Shown in pieces: positions 43,585 to 51,843 of a DNA stretch of 64,000 nt. Below the pieces are notes generated by a model. It was not told the DNA's origin. It saw nothing but the letters and a program-made list of their open reading frames with translations, and ran no database searches. The stretch covers positions 2,778,730 to 2,842,729 of the forward strand of contig CP030887.1 of assembly GCA_006969905.1 (NCBI GenBank). Direction: 5' to 3'. This DNA is from Balneolaceae bacterium (GTDB lineage: Bacteria; Bacteroidota; Rhodothermia; Balneolales; Balneolaceae). The position numbers and the translations under genes were made by a program. Within the stretch, counting starts at the first letter, position 1. The number at the start of each line of letters is the position of its first letter.

Positions 43585-44487
43585 ATGAAAATCAGATTAT
43601 TAATCACATTAATCGCACTTTCCGGCTTTGTCGCCTCCTGTGGCATCTTAGGTTCGGATGATGACAACAGTACCCTTCAATTAAGCTTTTCAGGCTTAGA
43701 GCCCCTTCAGAATGGCTTTCATTATGAAGGCTGGGTAATTGTAGATGGAAATGCCCTTACTACTGGTAAATTCAATGTAGATAACAGTGGCAGCATTACT
43801 GATCTTGAAGGAAATATTATATCAAAAGGTAAGTTCGAACAGTCTTCGGATATTTCAGGAGCTACAGCCTTTGTTTTAACCATAGAACCTACCGGAGATA
43901 CTGACGATATCCCTGCCCCTACTCATCACCTGGCGGGCGACTTTTCAGATGGAGAGTCTACATTGAATTTTGCTCATAGCGCTTCACTAGGAAATGATTT
44001 TACAAATGCTTCCGGTACATACATTTTAGCAACCCCTACTGATGATGATGCAAATAACGAAAACAGTGGTATTTGGTTTCTTGATCCTTCAAGCGGAAGC
44101 CCGCAGGCAGGACTTGACCTTCCTACCCTACCAGCCGGCTGGATGTATGAAGGCTGGGCGGTATACAATGGAACACCAATCAGTACAGGTGTTTTTTCAT
44201 CGGTAAATGCTGCTGACGCATCTGCAACATTTAGCGGAATGAATGCAGGCCCTCCCTTCCCCGGTGAAGATTTTCTTACTAATGCTCCAAGCGGTTTAAG
44301 CTTTCCCATAGATTTGGCAGGTGGTACTGCGGTTATTTCCATTGAGCCTTACCCGGATGACAGCCCGGCACCTTTTGCACTAAAACCGTTGGTTGGACAA
44401 ATACCAGCAACAGCTACTGATCACACTCCTTACACTATTGCCAATAATGCCTCTTCCTTCCCTACAGGAACAGCTATTATTAAGTAA
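43585..44487 (+). CDS. Lipoprotein with internal duplication, likely target of the adjacent two-component system
   Basis: 300 residues. Lipobox VASC (Cys19). Two related halves: FHYEGWVIVDGNALTTGKF (about 45-63) and WMYEGWAVYNGTPISTGVF (about 186-204), each followed by TAFVLTIEPTGD or TAVISIEPYPDD and a closing HHLAGDF or KPLVGQI strand. This resembles anti-sigma-factor-like lipoproteins of unknown role. Surface or periplasmic location. Upstream repeats suggest control by the neighbouring PhoB-like regulator. Followed by a terminator. Confidence 0.75.
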   Translation: MKIRLLITLIALSGFVASCGILGSDDDNSTLQLSFSGLEPLQNGFHYEGWVIVDGNALTTGKFNVDNSGSITDLEGNIISKGKFEQSSDISGATAFVLTIEPTGDTDDIPAPTHHLAGDFSDGESTLNFAHSASLGNDFTNASGTYILATPTDDDANNENSGIWFLDPSSGSPQAGLDLPTLPAGWMYEGWAVYNGTPISTGVFSSVNAADASATFSGMNAGPPFPGEDFLTNAPSGLSFPIDLAGGTAVISIEPYPDDSPAPFALKPLVGQIPATATDHTPYTIANNASSFPTGTAIIK

Positions 44488-44509
44488 TAAATACACTTTC
44501 AACGATCCC

Positions 44510-44544
44510 AAGCCTGTCTGTACTGCTATAGACAGGCTTTTTTA
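44510..44544 (+). terminator. Intrinsic terminator after the lipoprotein gene
   Basis: AAGCCTGTCT (44510-44519) pairs with AGACAGGCTT (44530-44539), followed by a T run. Confidence 0.88.
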
Positions 44545-44611
44545 TTTTATGGTTTCAACTAATACTCAAATTCTGGAACTTACATCCTGTAATTTCAATC
44601 AAGTAAAGTAA

Positions 44612-45622
44612 ATGAATGTACTTGTTACCGGAGGTGCCGGATATATCGGGAGCCACACAGTTTTGGAGTTGTTAAATGCAGGCCATAATCCTATTGTAGT
44701 CGATAATCTTTCAAATAGCAGTAAGGAATCCCTTATTCGTGTTGAGTCTATTACAGGAAAGAAGCCTGTATTCTATGAGGCAGATTTACTGGATAAAGAA
44801 GCTGTAGATAATATTTTTAAATCCCATGAAATCGAATCAGTCATCCATTTTGCAGGATATAAAGCAGTTGGGGAATCCGTGCAAAAGCCTCTTATGTATT
44901 ATGAGAATAATATAGGAAGTACTCTCATTTTGTGTGAATTGATGAAAAAACATGGGGTCAAAAATTTGGTTTTCAGTTCTTCGGCTACTGTGTATGGCGA
45001 TCCTGCCAGTGTCCCGATAACTGAAGAATTTCCCCTTTCCGCTACCAACCCTTATGGTCGGACTAAACTATTCATAGAGTATATTCTTAAGGATTTCTAT
45101 AAAGCGGATGAAGCTTGGAATATAGCTTTGCTTCGTTATTTCAATCCTGTTGGCGCCCATGAAAGTGGCTTGATAGGTGAAGATCCCAACGATATCCCAA
45201 ATAATTTAATGCCTTATGTTTCCCAGGTTGCTGTCGGCAAACTCAAAGAGCTTTCCGTATTTGGAGATGATTACCCTACCCCTGATGGTACCGGAGTTCG
45301 TGATTATATCCATGTAGTTGACCTTGCATTAGGGCACTTAAAGGCTCTTGAAAAATTGAATTCAAGTCCCGGTCTGGTAATTTATAATTTAGGAACCGGC
45401 AATGGCTCAAGTGTACTGGATATGGTAAAAGCATTTCAAGAAGCCTCAGGAAAACCGGTACCTTATAAAATTGCCCCGAGAAGATCCGGTGATGTGGCCG
45501 AATGTTATGCAGACCCTCATAAAGCTGAAAGCGAATTAGGCTGGAAAGCCAAAAGGGGTATAAAAGAAATGTGTGAAGATGCCTGGAGATGGCAATCCCA
45601 AAATCCAAATGGCTATAAATAA
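44612..45622 (+). CDS. galE: UDP-glucose 4-epimerase
   Basis: 336 residues, short-chain dehydrogenase/reductase type. NAD-binding TGGAGYIGS (6-14), [20 protein letters not shown] with the catalytic Ser, Tyr148 and Lys152 in YGRTK, and [13 protein letters not shown] are all diagnostic of GalE. Interconverts UDP-glucose and UDP-galactose for cell-surface glycans. Length matches the family. Confidence 0.95.
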   Translation: MNVLVTGGAGYIGSHTVLELLNAGHNPIVVDNLSNSSKESLIRVESITGKKPVFYEADLLDKEAVDNIFKSHEIESVIHFAGYKAVGESVQKPLMYYENNIGSTLILCELMKKHGVKNLVFSSSATVYGDPASVPITEEFPLSATNPYGRTKLFIEYILKDFYKADEAWNIALLRYFNPVGAHESGLIGEDPNDIPNNLMPYVSQVAVGKLKELSVFGDDYPTPDGTGVRDYIHVVDLALGHLKALEKLNSSPGLVIYNLGTGNGSSVLDMVKAFQEASGKPVPYKIAPRRSGDVAECYADPHKAESELGWKAKRGIKEMCEDAWRWQSQNPNGYK

Positions 45623-45630
45623 CTTACCGG

Positions 45631-45661
45631 TTGTTCAGAAGTTCAAACACACTTATCTTTG
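45631..45661 (+). promoter_or_regulatory. Bacteroidota-type promoter of tRNA-Leu
   Basis: TTG at 45631-45633 and TATCTTTG at 45654-45661, spaced 20 bp, match the TTTG/TAnnTTTG promoter pattern. The tRNA begins 10 bp later. Confidence 0.7.
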
Positions 45662-45671
45662 TAATCCCTTA

Positions 45672-45753
45672 GCCAAAGTGGCGGAACTGGTAGACGCGCA
45701 CGACTCAAAATCGTGTTCCTTCGGGAGTGTGGGTTCGAGTCCCACCTTTGGTA
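45672..45753 (+). tRNA. tRNA-Leu(CAA)
   Basis: Folds as a class II tRNA: acceptor GCCAAAG/CTTTGGT (first pair G-U), D arm with GGTAGACGC, anticodon stem CACGA/TCGTG around the loop CTCAAAA giving anticodon CAA, a variable arm GTTCCTTCGGGAGT, and T arm GTGGGTTCGAGTCCCAC. Discriminator A. CCA is not encoded. Confidence 0.95.
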
Positions 45754-45756
45754 CTT

Positions 45757-45792
45757 ATCCCCTCATATTAAGTTATGAGGGGATTTTTTTTA
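45757..45792 (+). terminator. Intrinsic terminator after tRNA-Leu
   Basis: ATCCCCTCATA (45757-45767) pairs with TATGAGGGGAT (45774-45784), followed by a T run. Confidence 0.9.
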
Positions 45793-46056
45793 TTTCTCAC
45801 TTTTCAATTTTTCTGAACAAGAAGCCCGACCCGATCTTTGGTATAAAAAGAATAAAATAGAGTGTTCATGTTGCCGCTTTTATTTCGTTAAAAATTCAAG
45901 TAACAAAACCCCTACTCTTTTCAAGCAAGGTACTGGATAAAGTATTTTCCACATACTTATGTCTTTTAGGAACTTAATAGTAATTCCTACTTTCTTTTTT
46001 GATGGAATAGTTATTAATTAACACTAATAGCTAACTAACAAATACTTAGGGGTATT
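45793..46056. other. Intergenic, AT-rich, nothing recognised
   Basis: No ORF, RNA or strong hairpin seen. TAGGGGT a few bases before the next ATG could act as ribosome site. Confidence 0.5.
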
Positions 46057-46755
46057 ATGGCAAAAAAATCTTCAACTCCAATGCAATCCCAGGATAAATT
46101 CTGGGCTATTTTCACTTTTGTTTACCTGGTCGCTTTGTGTCTTTTTTCCTTGTATCAAATTCAAACCAGGTGGAATGTAGTCGACAAAACAAATCTTTCG
46201 GTAGTTCAAGCTGCTGACTCTGCTAAAGCTAATCAACTATCAGAAAGTGATTCTCTTAATGTGGCTCTAACAGCAAATAGTATGCCCTCAGATAGTTTGG
46301 ATACTTCAGTACCCAAAAAAAACAATAATACCGCTGGAATGGATTTTTTGATAGTCATTTTTTATACCGGAGTATTGGGCAGCCTGCTGCATGGGTTACA
46401 ATCTATAGCCGCCTTTATTGGTAACAAACAGTTTTATGCACAATGGACTATCTGGTATCTGATAAGGCCCTTTGTGGGTGGTATTCTGGCCTATATCTTC
46501 TACATCGTTTTACGTGGGGGGCTCATCTCTCCTTCTACTGCTGATTTAAGTCAACTTAATACCTATGGTTTCCTGGCAATAGCTATACTATCCGGTATGT
46601 TTTCTGACCTGGCCGTTCAAAAACTGAAATCTATTTATAAAACAGCTTTTGGTATGGATGATAATGGAGATTCCCGTAAAGACTCATTAAGCAGTGAAGA
46701 CTCTGCTGGCGATGATGAAGAAGAAAATAACCAGAACGCGGAACCAAAAAAGTAA
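46057..46755 (+). CDS. Membrane protein of unknown function
   Basis: 232 residues. Membrane segments at about 14-35, 93-120 and 132-155, and perhaps 165-190, with a polar extracytoplasmic region (about 38-90) and an acidic C-terminal tail rich in Ser, Asp and Glu. No domain recognised. Stands alone between two terminators, so it is probably transcribed singly. Confidence 0.65.
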   Translation: MAKKSSTPMQSQDKFWAIFTFVYLVALCLFSLYQIQTRWNVVDKTNLSVVQAADSAKANQLSESDSLNVALTANSMPSDSLDTSVPKKNNNTAGMDFLIVIFYTGVLGSLLHGLQSIAAFIGNKQFYAQWTIWYLIRPFVGGILAYIFYIVLRGGLISPSTADLSQLNTYGFLAIAILSGMFSDLAVQKLKSIYKTAFGMDDNGDSRKDSLSSEDSAGDDEEENNQNAEPKK

Positions 46756-46781
46756 CAACTCTCTTAGGTAGACGTAGCTTT

Positions 46782-46818
46782 AAAAGGCTCGAATGATTTC
46801 TTCATTTGAGCCTTTTTT
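46782..46818 (+). terminator. Intrinsic terminator
   Basis: AAAGGCTCgAATG (from 46783) pairs with CATTtGAGCCTTT (46803-46815) with one mismatch, followed by T residues. Confidence 0.85.
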
Positions 46819-46994
46819 ATGTTAGAAACATTTAAACTATTTGTTCAGTTAGTTTATACAAGTATTTATATACTCCGATATGCCAAAAAAATGACATAAA
46901 TAAGCAGAAGGTTAATTTTAAAGAACCAATAAAATACCGATAATTACTTTGGCAACTAACCATATCCAATATTTGCACTTTTAAAAACTAAACA

Positions 46995-47936
46995 ATGAAT
47001 CCGGCATCCGGCTATACTCTTTTAGTTGTAGATGATGATAAGTCATCCCACATCATCATAAAAAAATTAATAGGAGAAAAGTATGCCCTTTTGCATGCTA
47101 AAGAAGCACAACAAGCCATCAATATACTATCAGAGAGAAAAGTAGATCTCATACTTAGCGATATCCACATGCCCGGCATGTCAGGTTTGGAATTCCTGGA
47201 AGCACTCCGGAATGATTCTGAAAAAACTGATATCCCGATATTGCTTATAACCAGCATGCCTACTGTGGAAAAAGAGCAAAAAGCAATGGACTTGGGTGCA
47301 AAGGATTTTATTAAAAAGGAATTATTTCATAGAAATCCTGAGGAAGTATTACAAAGAATTGAAATGAAGCTGGTCAGCAATCTTAACATTCCTGACCTGA
47401 CCAGTAAACTCGCAAAAAATCAAAAGATACTTACCCGGGAAATGATGGTTTACATGGAATCAAAAGATTTCCTGGACGTGTCAATGAAGTTCTGTAATCT
47501 TATTGCTAAACTTTTTGAACTCGACCATTTGTCATTTTGGAAGCTTTCTAAAAAAGAACCCAATCTCTTAGTCACCGTTGGATTGGAAGTCCCAATGCAC
47601 TACAAGCCCGAAGATTTATATACAGAGCTTGTATTTCGCAGGATGATTAAAGACAGAAAACCTTACTACACCAATAATATCTTCAACAGCCGAAAAGGGG
47701 TTTTTGTTGATGGCTCAAGAGAAGAAGGATTGCCTTCTGAAATCGGTGTCCCTATGTTTGCAGTTACAGAATCTGAACTCATAAAGAATGAAATGAAGAT
47801 TCCTGATACTTCTCCCGTTTTTGGTTATATGCTTATGAAACGAAGCAAGGTTTTTTCAACAAAAGAGTATGCCGTTATAAGTAAGCTTGTTATCCGCTGC
47901 AGTACCATGCTTTGGCGATTATATAAGACGATGTAA
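46995..47936 (+). CDS. Response regulator with C-terminal GAF-like domain
   Basis: 313 residues. Receiver domain 1-125 with VVDDD (11-15), phospho-Asp56 in LILSDIHMPG, and Lys in GAKDFIKKEL. After a linker helix, residues about 145-310 resemble a GAF domain (FCNLIAKLFELDHLSFWKLS, then SEIGVPMFAV, FGYMLM). No output DNA-binding or enzyme domain, so it probably acts by protein contact. No kinase is adjacent. Preceded by TATTTG-type sequence at about 46970 that could be a promoter. Confidence 0.8.
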   Translation: MNPASGYTLLVVDDDKSSHIIIKKLIGEKYALLHAKEAQQAINILSERKVDLILSDIHMPGMSGLEFLEALRNDSEKTDIPILLITSMPTVEKEQKAMDLGAKDFIKKELFHRNPEEVLQRIEMKLVSNLNIPDLTSKLAKNQKILTREMMVYMESKDFLDVSMKFCNLIAKLFELDHLSFWKLSKKEPNLLVTVGLEVPMHYKPEDLYTELVFRRMIKDRKPYYTNNIFNSRKGVFVDGSREEGLPSEIGVPMFAVTESELIKNEMKIPDTSPVFGYMLMKRSKVFSTKEYAVISKLVIRCSTMLWRLYKTM

Positions 47937-47963
47937 AATAATGCTTTGTAAATCCATATAGCC

Positions 47964-48070
47964 TTTGTGAACGAAGTGAAGCAATCTCCTAGTCTAAACC
48001 TTTGAGCGTAGATTGCTTCGCAGGCTCGCAAAACGCAGTTAAGATTTTAGAGGTTTTACAAAAGGTTCTA
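47964..48070. repeat. REPIN-like inverted pair of the dispersed repeat, copy C
   Basis: Arms at 47964-47987 and 48010-48033 are imperfect inverted copies sharing GAAGCAATCT/AGATTGCTTC ends. 48040-48070 matches (reverse complement) the start of copy B at 24306-24336. The left arm in reverse complement matches copy A (TTGCTTCACTTCGTTC). Confidence 0.65.
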
Positions 48071-48187
48071 AAAGCATGGAAAGTTTTCTTCCTTCTGATT
48101 TGCAGGCAGATTATTACGCACATGTATTCAAATAATACTTTGGCACCCTTGCTTATTGAAAACGCTTCCAACCTTCCGTGAGTTTTG

Positions 48188-48239
48188 AGTAAACAAGTAT
48201 TTACCAATACTTATAAAAAAATGATTTCGCTTGTTTACT
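48188..48239. repeat. Nested inverted repeat
   Basis: AGTAAACAAG (48188-48197) and its perfect complement CTTGTTTACT (48230-48239); within it AAGTATT/AATACTT (48195-48201, 48206-48212). Lies before the thr leader; could be an operator or RNA structure. Confidence 0.5.
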
Positions 48240-48268
48240 TTTAGTGATGAAAGGGATAGCATTAAGTG

Positions 48269-48367
48269 ATGAAACCAAGCCTTGTAAATACTTTCTTATC
48301 CATTTCTGAACATTGCACACGATGTTTTACAGAAATGTTTACAATGACCATTACTATTACCCCTTAG
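48269..48367 (+). CDS. thrL: Threonine operon leader peptide
   Basis: 32 codons. Starts MKPSLVNTF and ends with FTMTITITP before TAG. Six of the 32 residues are Thr, four of them in the last nine, alternating with Ile, much as in E. coli ThrL. No ribosome site is obvious; shorter starts at 48335 and 48344 are also possible. It lies 84 bp before thrA and ends within a hairpin. Ribosome stalling at Thr/Ile codons would sense charged tRNA. Identification is by composition and position, not by alignment. Confidence 0.65.
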   Translation: MKPSLVNTFLSISEHCTRCFTEMFTMTITITP

Positions 48368-48414
48368 GGGGTTCTTATCTTCATATCATCCACTGGGAGT
48401 ACTTCCCGCATTTT
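48360..48414 (+). promoter_or_regulatory. Putative thr attenuator
   Basis: CCCC (48360-48363) can pair with GGGG (48367-48370) over the leader stop codon, followed by a T-rich stretch. A second hairpin is GGGA/TCCC (48395-48398, 48404-48407), followed by CATTTT. CCCC/GGG and GGGGG/CCC cross-pairings between the two are possible, giving mutually exclusive folds. Confidence 0.45.
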
Positions 48415-48450
48415 ACCTAACGTAATTCCAATTTCAACCACACTATATTA

Positions 48451-50901
48451 ATGATCGTTTTAAAATTTGGCGGAACTTCGGTTGCTACATCAGAAAGTAT
48501 AAAGCAAGTACGGGATATCCTTAGAAATAAATCTGAGGAGGGTCAACTCAATGTAGTTGTTTCCGCTCATGGGGGTATCACTAACCAGCTCATTCAATGT
48601 GCAATACTGGCCGAGCAGGGAGATGAAAGCTATACTGATGTATTTGATACTATCGAAGAGCGCCATTTGAGCCTTTGCAACCAGTTATTGCCTGTTTCCA
48701 AACGTAATCAAACGCTTACTAAGATTAAGATACACCTTAACAACCTTGAAGATATCTTTCGGGGAGTATTTTTGATTAACGAACTATCTTTGCGATCAAA
48801 TGATCATATACTTAGTTACGGCGAAAAACTCTCATCCATAATTATTTCTGACTTTCTTATTTCCGAAGGCTTAGATGTAGCTTTATTAGACTCTGAAAAG
48901 CTCATAAAAACGGACAATCAGTTTGGAAATGCGATTGTTGATAAAAAAGCCACCTATAAAAACCTGTTTGATGCACTTGATACAAGCAAAAAGATATTTA
49001 TCGCGCCCGGTTTTGTAGCATCATCGCTGAAGACAAATCAAATTACAACCTTAGGCCGGGGAGGTTCTGATTACACAGCAGCTCTTATCGCATCAGCGGT
49101 AAACGCTTCAAGGCTGGAGATATGGACAGATGTGAGCGGTATGATGACCGCAAACCCAAAACTGGTTCGCCTTGCCCATCCTATTGCTTCTCTTACTTAC
49201 GAGGAAGCCATGGAACTTTCCCATTTCGGGGCAAAAGTGATTTATCCCCCTACTATTCAACCTGCTCTCGATAAAGAAATTCCTATATACATCAAGAATA
49301 CCTTTGCCCCCGAAGATCCCGGAACGTTGATTACTAAGGCCGGGGATGAGAACGGTAATTTTGTGAAAGGAATATCCAGTATTGAGGATATTGCCCTTTG
49401 TACACTTTCAGGCAGCGGAATGATTGCTGTGCCTAATTTTTCTCACCGCTTATTCAAAGCCTTAAGCCTGAAAGAAGTAAATGTCATTATGATTACCCAG
49501 GCTTCATCAGAACATACCATTACCGTAGCCGTTTCTGTTGATGATGCTGAAAAAGCTTATGAAGCTATTAATGAGGAGTTTGAACTCGAAATACAGCTCC
49601 GAAAAGTAGATCCTCTGCTGGTCGAAAAAGACTTATCAGTTGTTGCCCTTGTAGGTTCCAGGATGAAGCAGCAAGTGGGTATAAGTGCCACTCTTTTTGA
49701 AAGCCTTAGCCATAATGGGGTAAATGTCCGTGCTATTGCACAGGGATCTACCGAATTAAATATTTCCGTGGTTATTGATAAAAAGCACTTAAAAAAGTCC
49801 TTAAATGCCCTTCATGAAGGATTTTTCTTATCGGGAACAAGGAAATTTAACCTCTTTATGATAGGTGTTGGTAATGTTGGAAAGGCTTTTCTAAACCAAA
49901 TATATCGCCAGCAAAAGTTTTTAAATGAAGCACTCAAGGTCTCTTTCAACGTGGTTGGTTTGGCAAACTCAAGGAAGATGTATTTCAATGAAGAATCCCT
50001 CAGGTTAGATAATTGGGAAACTTTACTGGATGAACAAGGCAAGCCTATGGATCAAGATGCTTTTGTTAATAAGATGATCGATATGAACCTGAGAAACAGC
50101 ATCTTTATTGATTGTACCGCCAATGATAAAATCCCGGGTCTATATAAAAAGATTTTGTCAAACAGTATTTCTGTGGTTACACCAAACAAAATTGCATGCT
50201 CTTCCGATTTTGAAGAATACCTGACACTCAAAAAAACTGCTACAAAATATCGTGCACGGTTTTTATTCGAAACCAATGTGGGTGCCGGGCTCCCGGTTAT
50301 CTCTACGGTAAGTGACTTGCTTAAAAGCGGTGATCGTATCCATAAAATTCAGGCAGTACTTTCAGGAACACTCAATTTCATATTTAATACGTATGACGGT
50401 TCCCAAAAATTCAGTGATGTAGTTCGGGCTGCCCAGGAAGCAGGTTATACTGAACCTGATCCTCGTATCGACCTGAGCGGAATTGATGTAATGCGAAAAA
50501 TACTGATCCTTGCACGCGAAAGTGGTTATAAAATGGAACTGGAAGATGTTAAAGGCTCCACCTTTGTACCCGATGAATGCATGGAAGCAGATTCGGTTGA
50601 GTCTTTCCTGGATAAACTGGATGAATATGATGATGTATTTAAAAAACTGGTGAAAGAAGCCAGCGATCAGGGAAAACGAATTAAATATGTAGCCAGCCTC
50701 GACAGAAAGCAGGCAAAAACCGGGTTAGAAATGTTTGGGCCCGAACATCCTTTTTACGAACTGCATGGAAAAGACAATATCGTGCTGTATCATACAAACA
50801 GGTATTCTGAACAACCTCTGGTAGTAAAAGGGGCCGGAGCCGGAGCTGAAGTAACAGCATCAGGAATTTTTGCTGATGTAATGAAAATTGCTTCTGCGTA
50901 A
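48451..50901 (+). CDS. thrA: Bifunctional aspartokinase / homoserine dehydrogenase
   Basis: 816 residues, close to E. coli ThrA (820). Aspartokinase domain 1-290 with KFGGTSVATSES (5-16), TLGRGGSDYTAALIA and DVSGMMTANP. ACT regulatory region about 305-460. Homoserine dehydrogenase from about 468: FMIGVGNVGKAFL (NAD(P) binding), NKIACSSDFEEY and ETNVGAGLPVI, AGYTEPDPRIDLSGIDV. First and third steps toward threonine and methionine. First gene after the leader peptide, and 3 bp before thrB. Confidence 0.96.
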   Translation: MIVLKFGGTSVATSESIKQVRDILRNKSEEGQLNVVVSAHGGITNQLIQCAILAEQGDESYTDVFDTIEERHLSLCNQLLPVSKRNQTLTKIKIHLNNLEDIFRGVFLINELSLRSNDHILSYGEKLSSIIISDFLISEGLDVALLDSEKLIKTDNQFGNAIVDKKATYKNLFDALDTSKKIFIAPGFVASSLKTNQITTLGRGGSDYTAALIASAVNASRLEIWTDVSGMMTANPKLVRLAHPIASLTYEEAMELSHFGAKVIYPPTIQPALDKEIPIYIKNTFAPEDPGTLITKAGDENGNFVKGISSIEDIALCTLSGSGMIAVPNFSHRLFKALSLKEVNVIMITQASSEHTITVAVSVDDAEKAYEAINEEFELEIQLRKVDPLLVEKDLSVVALVGSRMKQQVGISATLFESLSHNGVNVRAIAQGSTELNISVVIDKKHLKKSLNALHEGFFLSGTRKFNLFMIGVGNVGKAFLNQIYRQQKFLNEALKVSFNVVGLANSRKMYFNEESLRLDNWETLLDEQGKPMDQDAFVNKMIDMNLRNSIFIDCTANDKIPGLYKKILSNSISVVTPNKIACSSDFEEYLTLKKTATKYRARFLFETNVGAGLPVISTVSDLLKSGDRIHKIQAVLSGTLNFIFNTYDGSQKFSDVVRAAQEAGYTEPDPRIDLSGIDVMRKILILARESGYKMELEDVKGSTFVPDECMEADSVESFLDKLDEYDDVFKKLVKEASDQGKRIKYVASLDRKQAKTGLEMFGPEHPFYELHGKDNIVLYHTNRYSEQPLVVKGAGAGAEVTASGIFADVMKIASA

Positions 50902-50904
50902 ATT

Positions 50905-51843
50905 ATGAGCATGAATGAAATAAAAGTTTTTGCTCCAGCTACGGTTTCGAATGTTGCCTGTGGTTTTGATGTAATGGGTTTCGCACTGCACGGTGTGGGC
51001 GATGAGATCACGGTAAAGCGAACACCTGAACAGGGTTTACAGGTTGTTGCTATCCATGGCGCTGAGAACCTGCCGATGGAAGCCGATAAGAATGTAGCTA
51101 CAATTGCTGCTCAGGCATTCCTGGATAGCCTCGATGAAAAACCAACAAGTGGATTTTCATTTGAAATCACCAAAAAAGTAAAAGCGGGAAGTGGTTTGGG
51201 TTCAAGTGGTTCCAGCTCGGTTGCATCGGTTGTTGCAATGAATGAACTATTTGGAAAGCCTTACTCTAAAGAAGAGCTCCTCCTCTTTGCCATGGCTGGT
51301 GAAGCGGCTATTTCGGGCCAGCCCCATGCGGATAATGTAGCCCCCTGCTTGCTAGGTGGTTTTGTACTTGTCAGGGATTATCATCCCTTAGATGTTATCC
51401 AGCTTGACTATCCGGATAGTCTTTATTGCACAGTAGTTCATCCTCAAATTGAGATTAAGACTTCCGATTCGCGCAAAATGCTAAAACAGCAAATAAGCCT
51501 TCGAAAAGCAATCACTCAATGGGGAAATGTTGGCGGATTAGTAAGCGGACTTGCCAAAGGCGATTACGAGTTGATTAGCCGTTCCCTTAAAGATGTGGTT
51601 GCCGAGCCTGTCCGTTCCATGCTTATCCCTCTTTTTCATGAAGCCAAGCAGGGAGCTATCGATTTAGGAGCGCTGGGTGCAAGCATTTCCGGTTCAGGTC
51701 CTTCCATTTTTGCTTTAAGCAGTTCAAAAGAAATCGCAGAATCCATTGGGAACCACTTTACTTCATTGTATAAAGAGGCTTCCATAGATGCCCTGATTTA
51801 TGTTTCCCAGGTTAATCCCAAAGGAGCAGAGGTTATCAGTTGA
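50905..51843 (+). CDS. thrB: Homoserine kinase
   Basis: 312-residue GHMP kinase. The ATP loop is VKAGSGLGSSGSSSVA (about 91-106), the N-terminal motif FAPATVSNVACGFDVMG and the C-terminal GASISGSGPSIFAL are typical. Phosphorylates homoserine for ThrC. Start ATG at 50905; a second Met follows two codons on. Its TGA overlaps the TTG start of thrC. Confidence 0.95.
   Translation: MSMNEIKVFAPATVSNVACGFDVMGFALHGVGDEITVKRTPEQGLQVVAIHGAENLPMEADKNVATIAAQAFLDSLDEKPTSGFSFEITKKVKAGSGLGSSGSSSVASVVAMNELFGKPYSKEELLLFAMAGEAAISGQPHADNVAPCLLGGFVLVRDYHPLDVIQLDYPDSLYCTVVHPQIEIKTSDSRKMLKQQISLRKAITQWGNVGGLVSGLAKGDYELISRSLKDVVAEPVRSMLIPLFHEAKQGAIDLGALGASISGSGPSIFALSSSKEIAESIGNHFTSLYKEASIDALIYVSQVNPKGAEVIS

Larger units (their letters stand above)
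47937..48450. other. Region upstream of the threonine operon
   Basis: About 510 bp that hold a repeat pair (47964-48070), a nested inverted repeat (48188-48239), and the threonine leader peptide with attenuator-like hairpins (48269-48414). No larger ORF is convincing. Confidence 0.6.

Noticed and set aside
45573-45860. Plus-strand ORF crossing the tRNA
   Set aside because: It overlaps the galE end and the whole tRNA-Leu gene and terminator, so it is not a protein gene.
47989-48207. Minus-strand ORF of 72 residues
   Set aside because: It is made mostly of the dispersed repeat and lacks protein-like composition.
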